Below are positions 32,929-40,700 of a stretch of DNA of 64,000 bases, in pieces. A model generated the notes under the pieces. The model saw only the letters and a list, made by a program, of their open reading frames with translations, ran no database searches and was not told the origin of the DNA. Source of the stretch: Bacillus sp. FJAT-26390 (GTDB lineage Bacteria; Bacillota; Bacilli; Paenibacillales; Paenibacillaceae). The first letter of the stretch is position 1. Every line of letters starts with the position of its first letter. The translations under genes and the position numbers were made by a program. The stretch spans positions 513,185 through 577,184 of the forward strand of contig NZ_MAQX01000011.1 in NCBI RefSeq assembly GCF_001682865.1, in the 5' to 3' direction.

Positions 32929-33351
32929 TTACCCCCGCTGTATAGTCTTCGTGTCCCTACCGTATACAGGTTCTTCAATAGCTGCTTCCTCAGAAGCCTT
33001 TACATAACCGCCAGTATGAGGCACTTTGCCCATAGCTTCTTTCAACCGGGCTATTAGATCGTCAACGTCGATTTTAATATTCACCTTTAGATCGCCAACC
33101 TTGAAAGGTTTGCTCAACCCCAAGTCTTTCTCGATACTGTCACAAACTCGTTTGATACGATCGGCATTTTTAAACTTATCAGAATGCAACCTATCCAAGT
33201 ATTGCAGCTTATCGTTAATTGAAGCCTTTTGTTTAAGATTCTTATTCTCCGCGAGCAACTCGCCAATACGAACATTCGCATCTACCGTGCGTTGATAAAC
33301 TCGGTCGTATTCCTCATAACTAAACATAGGTTTTTTATTCAACCTTCTCAC
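32929..33351 (-). CDS. phage coiled-coil protein, 140 aa
   Basis: Starts GTG 33351 or TTG 33342, overlapping the previous stop. Residues about 10-60 are a predicted coiled coil (YQRTVDANVRIGELLAENKNLKQKA); the C-terminal part (VNIKIDVDDLIARLKEAMGKVP) is helical. No domain recognised; lies between the zinc-type proteins and the membrane peptide. Confidence 0.6.
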   Translation of the reverse strand: MRRLNKKPMFSYEEYDRVYQRTVDANVRIGELLAENKNLKQKASINDKLQYLDRLHSDKFKNADRIKRVCDSIEKDLGLSKPFKVGDLKVNIKIDVDDLIARLKEAMGKVPHTGGYVKASEEAAIEEPVYGRDTKTIQRG

Positions 33352-33709
33352 CCCTCACCATTCGTTCTATTTCATCATCCGTCCAAACACGCCAAACTGA
33401 TTTACTTCGGCAAAACTCATTCTTACAAGCAACCATTGCCGGACTTTTAACTTCTTCCTCGCTATAGTCCGCGATATGATCGCATTTGCCGCATTGACCG
33501 CGTTTAGTACTCATAGCCGCTCTCTCCTGCTGTCCACGACCAACGTCGATAGAACAAGTACTAGACAAGCTAGATTCTTTAGTTCCTTTGGATGCTTCAT
33601 GTTTCAGACCTCCTTGAGCTGGGAAATAGTCGTTCCCATTACAATGTGGTAGTTTGCATTTAGCGCACAAGCTAGAGAAGAAGCAGCGCGCACAAATCTC
33701 TTTATCCAC
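33335..33709 (-). CDS. cysteine-rich phage protein, possible zinc binding
   Basis: GTG 33707-33709 after GGGGAGGGA. 124 residues with ICARCFFSSLCAKCKLPHC near the N-terminus and CGKCDHIAD / CKNEFCRSK later, i.e. several Cys pairs that could bind zinc. Coupled to the HNH gene (overlap of 8 bp). Function unknown. Confidence 0.6.
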   Translation of the reverse strand: MDKEICARCFFSSLCAKCKLPHCNGNDYFPAQGGLKHEASKGTKESSLSSTCSIDVGRGQQERAAMSTKRGQCGKCDHIADYSEEEVKSPAMVACKNEFCRSKSVWRVWTDDEIERMVRGEKVE

Positions 33710-33959
33710 GTTTGAATCCCTCCCCGACCAGGATTAGATTTCCGTATTCATCAAAAGCCGTTCCTTGAGCCGTTATAGGCTCCGCTGTACCCATGTGTTC
33801 CTCATTGTGGCAATCTCGGCAAGTGTATTCGAGTAGCTCCACATTAAGCGATATCCAAGGATCGTTTATGTTCTTTGCCGTCAGATAGACCGTGTGATGG
33901 ACAATGTATCCCGGCTTATCGCAACGCTCACACAATCCATGAACGCTTTCGATTTTCAC
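33702..33959 (-). CDS. HNH endonuclease (phage packaging-associated)
   Basis: 85 residues: GLCERCDKPGYIVHHTVYLT and LLEYTCRDCHNEEH give the Cx2C...HH...CxxCHxxxH layout of HNH nucleases with a zinc site. In HK97-like phages such an enzyme next to terminase takes part in cos cleavage. It lies about 1 kb upstream of terS. Confidence 0.88.
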   Translation of the reverse strand: MKIESVHGLCERCDKPGYIVHHTVYLTAKNINDPWISLNVELLEYTCRDCHNEEHMGTAEPITAQGTAFDEYGNLILVGEGFKRG

Positions 33960-33987
33960 CTTGCGGCAGTCCTTCCAAGCCTTGCTG

Positions 33988-34206
33988 TTATAGAACTTTT
34001 TTGCTCATGGCTTCATAGCAATCACCACATTTCACATTTCTTCTAATCCACTGCAACGTGTGCGAAATGCCGACATGAGGATAAACGATCTCTCTTCGAA
34101 CTCCCTCATGTCCGCACTTATATGTGACTGTTAACGTCTGCACTTCTGGCCTGCTCGTTGTTGCCTTTGCTTGCTCCGGCTGCTTGCTCCATGCTGACTT
34201 ACCCAT
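33988..34206 (-). CDS. small zinc-type phage protein, 72 aa
   Basis: LTVTYKCGHEGVRREIVYP...NVKCGDCYEAMS: a C-x-H / C-x-x-C set likely to bind one zinc. The ATG overlaps the upstream TAA (TAATG). Unknown function; part of the early-late junction cluster of small proteins. Confidence 0.65.
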   Translation of the reverse strand: MGKSAWSKQPEQAKATTSRPEVQTLTVTYKCGHEGVRREIVYPHVGISHTLQWIRRNVKCGDCYEAMSKKVL

Positions 34207-34331
34207 TATTCATAACAACCGCATGTCGCACGGTCGACATCGCCGCAGTTCTGGCATCTTTCATCCTCTATGCCGCATTCACACCACGAAAAGCCGCACA
34301 CCACGCAAAGCAATGTTTCCTCGTCTACCAT
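34206..34331 (-). CDS. 41-aa double CxxC protein
   Basis: ATG 34329-34331 after AAAGGAGCTGTCGCG. CVVCGFSWCEC and CQNCGDVDRATCGC contribute eight cysteines in 41 residues, typical of a tiny zinc-ribbon-like protein. First gene after the terminator at 34354, coupled to the next gene. Confidence 0.65.
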   Translation of the reverse strand: MVDEETLLCVVCGFSWCECGIEDERCQNCGDVDRATCGCYE

Positions 34332-34353
34332 CGCGACAGCTCCTTTCAAGGCA

Positions 34354-34383
34354 ATAAAAAAAGCCGCTCCATTTGGGCGACTT
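34354..34383 (-). terminator. terminator of the gene-free transcript
   Basis: Minus-strand AAGTCGC...GCGGCTT stem followed by TTTTTTTATT. There is no protein gene for 770 bp upstream, so it terminates either a non-coding transcript or read-through from the 64-aa gene. Confidence 0.75.
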
Positions 34384-35030
34384 GGATAAAACGATATAAG
34401 GTTGTGCAAGGCATGCGGTACGCTTCGCTCCGCATTAAATGCAATGTACGCCGTAGAACGGCGATTAGGTTTAAAGATATACGTACTTTGTAACTTTGGA
34501 GTAAGAACAAGGTCATTATATCGATGTTAAAAAATACCGTCAAGAGAACCGTTAATCGTAATTGCTCCGCTAATCATGCTACGAGGAAAAGGTGTGAGTC
34601 CTTATCCTTAGTTCGGTTGCCACCCGAAAAGAGCGGAGCGTAGCTGTTAGGTGAAAGATCAGAGCAGAGACATTTAATCATCAACGCCGAACACCTCCAC
34701 GACAGGATGTTCGACATGATTTGTATTGGCACTACAGCCGCCGTTGTAAATAAGCACAAACTACATATCGACGCGGGCCGCTTTGTCATTCGAGAACATC
34801 CACCGTCGTTCCTTTACCGGGTCCAGCGGTTTTATGCAACGGCTTCATTCTCTAAGGTCTTCGATACTCAATCCAGTCATTCGCGCTTGTTCTACCCTTG
34901 CGGCTCTTTGCAGGACTTATTACGAGGGCTAAATGTTGCCGCCGTTTTATTGCCTACCTCCGTCAAACAGGCATATGGTTGTGTCGCGTGCTGCTCTCTT
35001 TCTCGATTTCCTATGATATCAATTTACCAC
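34384..35030 (-). ncRNA. candidate large structured phage RNA
   Basis: About 650 bp without a convincing gene, bounded by terminators at 35133 and 34354. It contains CGCCGT-AGA-ACGGCG (34449-34463), ATGCGG/CCGCAT (34413-34435), TTCGG/CCGAA (34612-34628) nested inside an 8-bp helix GCTCCGCT/AGCGGAGC (34564-34571 with 34632-34639). Prophages of Firmicutes carry large ornate RNAs (ROOL, GOLLD types) of 550-800 nt in similar gene-free places. Family membership cannot be shown here; the 5' end is undefined. Confidence 0.35.
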
Positions 35031-35132
35031 GTCTGAAACCTAATGGCGCACACTTCACAACCAATTTTTGGACAATAATTGCTCAATTTGTTTTGAGGAA
35101 TTTCGTAGTGTTTTCGGGGTGTTTGATGGGGA

Positions 35133-35167
35133 AACAAAAAATCAGGAGCGTCATTGCCCCTGATTTA
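35133..35167 (-). terminator. terminator overlapping the end of the 64-aa gene
   Basis: Minus-strand AAATCAGG / CCTGATTT with the TGA stop in the loop, followed by TTTTGTTT. It ends the short transcript from the gerE-prophage junction. Confidence 0.75.
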
Positions 35168-35345
35168 TATATTCAACCTTACCGTTATCGTAAATATAGA
35201 TCCGCAGCAACCGACCATCCTTGACATGATAGTTAATGATGCGAGCCATATCCGTTCCACGCCCGAAGTACTCAAGGCGTCCATACTTCTCAAAATAAGT
35301 CATAGCTTCTTGTGCTGATTTGAATTGTGGTAAAGATTTATTCAT
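35151..35345 (-). CDS. 64-aa junction protein, candidate directionality factor
   Basis: ATG 35343-35345 after AGGAGTGAGAGT. The product (NKSLPQFKSAQEAMTYFEK..., MARIINYHVKDGRLLRIYIY) is small, mixed alpha/beta and not recognised. It is the outermost prophage gene at this junction, 47 bp downstream of the truncated gerE and in the same orientation, so the gerE promoter would read into it in the lysogen. Size and place resemble sprB, the SP-beta recombination directionality factor; this is positional inference only. Confidence 0.6.
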   Translation of the reverse strand: MNKSLPQFKSAQEAMTYFEKYGRLEYFGRGTDMARIINYHVKDGRLLRIYIYDNGKVEYINQGQ

Positions 35346-35363
35346 ACTCTCACTCCTATAAAA

Positions 35364-35388
35364 GAAGCACACAATTGTTGTGTGCTTC
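35364..35388. terminator. junction hairpin
   Basis: GAAGCACACAA-TTG-TTGTGTGCTTC is a perfect 11-bp stem with a 3-nt loop, between the truncated gerE stop and the ribosome site of the 64-aa gene; TTTTAT follows on the minus strand. It may be a weak terminator/attenuator or a protein-binding site near the attachment site. Confidence 0.55.
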
Positions 35389-35391
35389 AAA

Positions 35392-35404
35392 CTATACTAC
35401 ATTA
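35392..35404. other. prophage-host junction (attachment site side)
   Basis: Homology to GerE ends at codons ISNV (about 35,401); the next bases GTAGTATAG do not continue the expected gene (Met-Gln-Lys-Leu). The crossover core should lie at or just before this point. Exact core length cannot be fixed without the other junction, which lies left of the window. Confidence 0.65.
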
Positions 35405-35547
35405 GAAATATGGTTGCGGACGGTCTTCTCGCTGATGAATAGTTGCTGTGCGATATCTCTTGTTGTCTTGTCCTGTACCAACAGCTCGAATACCTCGCGT
35501 TCACGATGCGTCAATAAAAACTTGCTCTTATGGTCGCTACCCTTCAA
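35392..35547 (-). pseudogene. gerE: gerE 5' fragment interrupted by the prophage
   Basis: TTG 35545-35547 after AAGGAGGGG opens 51 codons whose product (LLTHREREVFELLVQDKTTR, DIAQQLFISEKTVRNHISN) is nearly the Bacillus GerE sequence. GerE is a 74-residue LuxR-type HTH protein acting in the mother cell after sigma-K to control coat genes. Here the reading frame ends at TAG 35392-35394, inside the DNA-recognition helix, losing about 23 residues including the dimer helix. The missing 3' part should lie at the other prophage end. A matching sigma-K-like promoter is upstream, so the fragment is the genuine promoter-proximal half. Confidence 0.92.
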
Positions 35548-35610
35548 TGTTTGTCACCCCTCCTTGCGCGGGTTTTTATGGTTTAACAAGGTTAAGGGAT
35601 ACAGTCAACT

Positions 35611-35638
35611 TATACTATGAAGGGGCGATACCATTGGT
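35611..35638 (-). promoter_or_regulatory. sigma-K-like promoter of gerE
   Basis: Minus strand: AC (35637-35638), 17-nt spacer, CATAGTATA (35611-35619), a full match to the sigma-K -10 consensus CATAnnnTA. It lies about 64 bp from the gerE start, as expected because gerE is sigma-K dependent in Bacillus. Confidence 0.75.
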
Positions 35639-35672
35639 GCTGCTGCCTAACGAAAATGGGCTCTGCTGCCGT

Positions 35673-36329
35673 TTACATTTTTGCGTGAATGATTAAGCGG
35701 TGAGTGGGGTTTACAATTGGGTCACAAGTGATTAAGGTGAGCAGCTTATCTTTGTTATTGTAATTAAGGACGGACACGTCGGTTGGCTTGACGATCGATA
35801 CTTTATATACCTTGTATGTATAGGTTTTTTCCTTCGTCTCCACGACGATTTTGTCGCCCACCTCAAGCTCTCCGAGCCGGTTAAACAATCTTCCCTTTGA
35901 ACGCATCCGATGCCCGGCGATAGCCGCGTTGCCGACCTCGCCAATGGCTGTCGTTTCCTTTAGATGGGCCGTTGCCGATTTCATATTTTTCTGGGTTGCT
36001 CCCTCGACCACTGGCAGCTTAAGTTTTATTTTGTCTATCTTAAGCGTTGCGATCGATGCGATTTTTTGAACGGGCGGAGCCGTCGTAGGAGCCTCTGTAG
36101 GCGTGCTTGCTGGCTGCGCTGTTGCAGCGGTGGATTCCTCGTTAAACAGATCCGTCAGCTGCTCATACTGCTGCTGCGCTTGCTGCTGGGGCGTTTCATC
36201 GAAGCTTGCGTCTTCCCACTCTGCCATCAGCTTATCCTGCTGGCGATTCTCGTACCATTCATTCGCTTTTGGGTAGAGCAATATGAGAATGCCAACGACG
36301 ACCAACGTATAAGAAAATATTTTTTTCAT
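35673..36329 (-). CDS. srtD: class D sortase
   Basis: ATG 36327-36329 after AAGGTGGGG. ~218 residues: N-terminal membrane anchor (IFSYTLVVVGILILLY), a Gln/Thr/Pro-rich stalk (about 40-95), then the sortase barrel with AIAGHRM (catalytic His), LLTLITCDP (catalytic Cys) and THRLIIH (Arg). Class D sortases attach proteins to the wall and in sporulating Firmicutes often act on the sporulating cell. It ends the glycosyltransferase operon and lies just upstream of gerE. Confidence 0.9.
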   Translation of the reverse strand: MKKIFSYTLVVVGILILLYPKANEWYENRQQDKLMAEWEDASFDETPQQQAQQQYEQLTDLFNEESTAATAQPASTPTEAPTTAPPVQKIASIATLKIDKIKLKLPVVEGATQKNMKSATAHLKETTAIGEVGNAAIAGHRMRSKGRLFNRLGELEVGDKIVVETKEKTYTYKVYKVSIVKPTDVSVLNYNNKDKLLTLITCDPIVNPTHRLIIHAKM

Positions 36330-36344
36330 TTTCCCCACCTTCCG

Positions 36345-36779
36345 CTAGCTGCTCTCGGCCTGTGTTCCATTCGTTGTAAAAACCCATTTTTTACTCCCGT
36401 AAAAATTAAGCAAAACGGTAACCCCCGTTACAATAACTTTGGCAACAAGATGATTGAGCCCCCACCACTGCGTTAAAGCAGCGAGCAGAAGCAGCGTGAC
36501 GCCGAGCAAAATACCGTTCCATACGATAAACCTTACGCTCATGCCAAGCTTCTTCGTGTCGCTTGATGTATGGTTGCTCTTACTAAACGTATATCGGCTG
36601 TTAAGCACAAAGCTGTTAATCATCCCCGCGCTGTATGCGACCACCTGCGCGAGCAGATAATAGGCGCCAAACCAGATCAAGGCGGTGAACATCAAGAAGT
36701 CGACAGCCGTATTGAGCAAGCCGACAATATTGAAGGTTATAAATTGAACGATAAGCTTTTTTCGGGACTCTTTAGACAT
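36345..36779 (-). CDS. gtrA: GtrA-family membrane protein
   Basis: ATG 36777-36779, overlapping the end of the GT2 gene. About 144 residues with four transmembrane helices (FITFNIVGLLNTAVDFLMF, YYLLAQVVAYSAGMINSFVLN...RYTF, ILLGVTLLLLAAL, AKVIVTGVTVLLNFYGSKKWVF). GtrA proteins are thought to flip polyprenyl-phosphate sugars made by GtrB-like GT2 enzymes, the gene next door. The longer frame upstream overlaps that gene and is not used. Confidence 0.9.
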   Translation of the reverse strand: MSKESRKKLIVQFITFNIVGLLNTAVDFLMFTALIWFGAYYLLAQVVAYSAGMINSFVLNSRYTFSKSNHTSSDTKKLGMSVRFIVWNGILLGVTLLLLAALTQWWGLNHLVAKVIVTGVTVLLNFYGSKKWVFTTNGTQAESS

Positions 36780-37773
36780 ACTCTTTCTTCCGATCGGTCT
36801 GCAACGCTTCTGCTTTCCGCTCCGCTTCCTCATCGGCAAAACCTTTGACCTCGCGCACGATATACAGCGGCCTGTTTTTGGATTCATCATAAATTCGTCC
36901 GATATATTCGCCTATAATGCCAAGAAGCATGAGGATGATGCCGTTAAACAATAGATTAACCGCGACGATCGATGCCCAGCCTGCAATCGTGCTGCCCGTG
37001 AACAGCTTCTGGAAAATAACGACCAGCAGGTATAGAAAGCTTGTGAAAGATAGGGTGAACCCGATATACGTCGCAATCTTGAGCGGCTTGTAGGAGAACG
37101 AGGTAATTCCGTCTATCGCAAAAGCAATCATTTTCTTCAGCGGATATTTGGTTTCGCCCGCGAACCTCTCTTCCCGCTCGTATTCGACCATCGTCTGCCG
37201 GAAGCCGATCCAGCTGACCAGCCCGCGCACAAAGCGGTTTTTTTCCTTCAACCCGCGCAGCACGTCGCATACTTTGCGGTCAATGAGCCGGAAGTCGCCC
37301 GTATCAACAGGAATATCGACGTTCGTCAAGCTTCGCAGCGTCCGGTAGAAGATTTTCGCGGTCAGCTTCTTGAAGACAGTCTCGCCTTTGCGCTTCAGCC
37401 GTTTGCCGTAAACGACCTCATAACCTTCCTTCCATTTCGCGATCATATCGAGAATAACCTCGGGCGGATCCTGCAAATCCGCGTCAATGACAACAATTGC
37501 ATCGCCCTGCGCATAATCCATGCCTGCCGAGATCGCAATCTGATGCCCGAAGTTGCGGGAGAAGTTAATAAGGCGGACACTCGGATCAAAGTCGCCGATC
37601 ATCGAAATCAATTCAACCGTACGGTCTTTGCTGCCGTCATTGACGAAAATAAGCTCATACGAACCGTCCGCGCCGTCCATCACGGCCTTCAGCCGCTCAT
37701 ACGTATGCTCGATGACCTCTTCTTCGTTATACATCGGAACGATAACGCTGTATTTTACAGGTGATTTGTTCAT
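36772..37773 (-). CDS. polyprenyl-phosphate GT2 glycosyltransferase, GtrB/DPM1-like
   Basis: 333 residues: GT-A domain YSVIVPMYNEEEVIEHTYERL, VIDADLQDPPE (DxD), RNFGHQIAISAGMDYA, then two C-terminal membrane helices (IATYIGFTLSFTSFLYLL, IVAVNLLFNGIILMLLGIIGEYIGRIYDE). Such enzymes charge undecaprenyl phosphate with a hexose, providing the lipid donor for the GT-C enzyme encoded upstream. RBS AAAGGGGC. Confidence 0.92.
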   Translation of the reverse strand: MNKSPVKYSVIVPMYNEEEVIEHTYERLKAVMDGADGSYELIFVNDGSKDRTVELISMIGDFDPSVRLINFSRNFGHQIAISAGMDYAQGDAIVVIDADLQDPPEVILDMIAKWKEGYEVVYGKRLKRKGETVFKKLTAKIFYRTLRSLTNVDIPVDTGDFRLIDRKVCDVLRGLKEKNRFVRGLVSWIGFRQTMVEYEREERFAGETKYPLKKMIAFAIDGITSFSYKPLKIATYIGFTLSFTSFLYLLVVIFQKLFTGSTIAGWASIVAVNLLFNGIILMLLGIIGEYIGRIYDESKNRPLYIVREVKGFADEEAERKAEALQTDRKKEYV

Positions 37774-37788
37774 CCGTATGCCCCTTTC

Positions 37789-40700
37789 TTAAAATAACCA
37801 ACTTGGAAACCAGCGAAGCACATGCTCAACGTACCAAGTTGGCACGGTCATACCGGAAAGAGCAGGATAATAAACAATAAATAATAAAATGGATACAACC
37901 AAGAAGATGTTCCTAACGCGCTTAAAGCTCGGCTCTTTCTCTTCGATTACTTTGAATATATACACCAAGCTTAAAATGATGAACGGCACCATAGCGAAGT
38001 AGTGGTATAGGAATGTGAGCCTAGTCACGAGCATCCATGGCACGTATTGCGCCAAGAACGCGATCCAAACCGTATACATCGCCCGGTCTCTCCGTTTGAT
38101 GCTGAGCCAGATCGTCGCAGCCATCGCAAAAATGCCTGCCCACCAAATGAGCGGATTGCCCATCGCTACGATCGTTGATTTCATTCCAGGCGCCATATTG
38201 TCGCCTGAGTAGTACCACACCGGCCGCTTCATGAACGGCCACTCCCACCAGGAGGAGGAGAATGGATGCGTCGAAACGAGATGGCTATGATAGCTAAACA
38301 TATGCTTCTGATAATCAATAAGACTTTTCAGCGTGTACCCTTCATCCATAACGGTAAGCACCGGAATATAAGACAACGCATAAATCGAGAGCGGAATAAC
38401 GATATAGAAGACGAGACATACCGCGAGCGTAATGATCGTATAACGCGGAAACACGTTTACGATATGCTGCAGCTTGTCTAAGCTGAATGCAGACTCCGCT
38501 TTATCATTTCGCAGCACGCGCTTGGCTGCCGCATACTCCTTGTAGCGTTCAAATAAGGAAATAGCCAACATGATCGCAAGCCCGGCGCCGCCATAAAGCA
38601 CGATCCACTTGGATGCGACTCCGATTCCAAAAAACAGCCCTGCCAAAAATAATGGAAGCAGCGTCACGCTTAGCTTGACCCGGTAAAAATTCAACGAATA
38701 ATATTTGTGCATGAAATAAAACATCAGCATGATGAAAAACACGCCATAAACGTCGATCGTTGCAATTCTCGTTTGCGTAAAGTGCATGAAATCGGCTGCG
38801 AACAGCGCAGCGGCAAGTCCTGCGTATAGTCTGCTCTTAAATAGCCTTCTAGCAAACAAATACATGAGCGGCAGCATCGCGATGCCAAACAGCGTGCCCA
38901 TGACGCGCCAGCCAAACGGATTTAGCCCAAACAGCTTAATGCCAAGCGCGATGATGATTTTGCCAAGCGGCGGATGCGTGTTCTCGTAAGCGACGATATG
39001 CTCCAAATGCTCATAAGCCGTGCGCGCATGGTAGATCTCATCGAAATAAGAGCCATTCATATAGGTCGCATCATATTTCGCAAGGCTCTGCTCGTCGAAC
39101 AGCTGCGGCACGCTGCCTCTTTTGGCATTTTTGGCTTGTTCATCATTTATACCAACGATCGGCAAAGGTATTTTGTTGCTTTGCTCATAGATCGCGATTT
39201 CATGCATGGAGAAGCCGGATTGCACCGTTGTCAGCTTCACATAACGCGCTTGCAGCGCCGCGGGCTGGCTCGTCCACGTAAAGACAGCGACATGGCTGCT
39301 GTCCATTTCCATTACGTTATCCCAATCGGTGCCGTTTTGGCTGAATTCGTATTTGAACTTCCCGGTGCCTACGCCGCCGAAGCTATTGATGCGGTCAAGC
39401 TGCTTCACTCCGCCCAAATCAACGATGAAGCTTTGATTCGCTTCTGCGGGCTGCCATACGGTTACCGGCCCTTTCATCTCCCCTAGCTGGTAGAGAGCAA
39501 CGATGGCATAAATGAGCGTAACAGCGCCCATCCATATCCAATCCTTGCGCTCGAGACGATTGTTTTCTTGGTTCAATCTCGAAACCGCTCCTGCTTTAAA
39601 CGGAGCCAACACATTTTCGTCCGACTGCTGAAGCTCTTCCTCCAATAGAGGGCTTACCGGCTTCACTTTGCCGCGTACATATTTATCATATCCGATATAA
39701 AGCAAGTAAAGCAGAAGCCCAATATTTGCTAGCGAGCACAAGAGGACAATGCCATTAAACGGTACGTTTGTGCTGACTTTGCTGTAATCGAGCACGTATG
39801 TGATATTGATGAAGCTTGTAAGGCTGAATCCTAAATAAAGCATCAGCATTCTTCGGTCAAGCGATTGAATAAAGGCAAAGACCGCAAGCAATAGAACAGG
39901 GAACAGATAGCGCTCATGCATTTTCGTTACGCCCATAAACACGACAACAATGAGCACCATGCCTACGTAAAAAGCCCGCTTCGACGAATCGCCGTCCAGC
40001 TTTTTAAAGGAGAAATACGCCGCTAGCGCAACTGCCGCCAAAATAAAGATCATGCCCCATGTCTGGAACGAAAACAGCAGCCACGTATCGGTGATCGGCT
40101 TCCAGTTATCATTGGTCAGCGTATAAAAGTTAAAGGCGTTTAGCGTTGCATAAGGGTAAGAGGATAACGTTCCCCGGTACAAATTAATAAGGCCCGCTAA
40201 TCCTCCATTGCCCCAGAAGAACGGCAGAGCGAGTAAAATAAACGTTGTAAAGCCGTAGAATGCGCTCACCGGGATTTTTCTCCAGGCTTTCCGATAAACG
40301 AACCAGACCAGCAGCACCGGCATAAAAATGAACGCTTGCGGCTTAATGAGCGCAGCTATCGCGAACCATACGGATGCGCGCTCGATTTTATTTTCCGCTA
40401 TGCCGTAAATGGATAATACTAGCGCCAGCGCAAAAATCGAATCCACTTGGCCCCAAGCCGCTGAATCTACAATAATCGCTGGATTGAATACGTATAGCAG
40501 CGACAGCCCTAAAGCTACCGAATAGCCGGCTTTCTTATTTGCCGCTTTAAAAATAAAATAAGCAGCCGCAAGATCAGCTAGAATGGCCGGCAGCTTGAAC
40601 AGCAGCATCGCTGCATTAGAGGATGCGTCTAGCGCGAGCATGCTTTTGACAGCGCCTAGCACATACAGAATATAAATATAGCCGGGTGGGTAATCTACAA

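Noticed and set aside
34574..34789. 71-codon minus-strand frame in the gene-free region
   Set aside because: No good ribosome site, protein composition unlike neighbours, and it covers the nested hairpins; more likely RNA than protein.
1..35400. Integrase or serine recombinase within the prophage part
   Set aside because: I looked through both strands and found none; it must lie left of the window or be supplied elsewhere.
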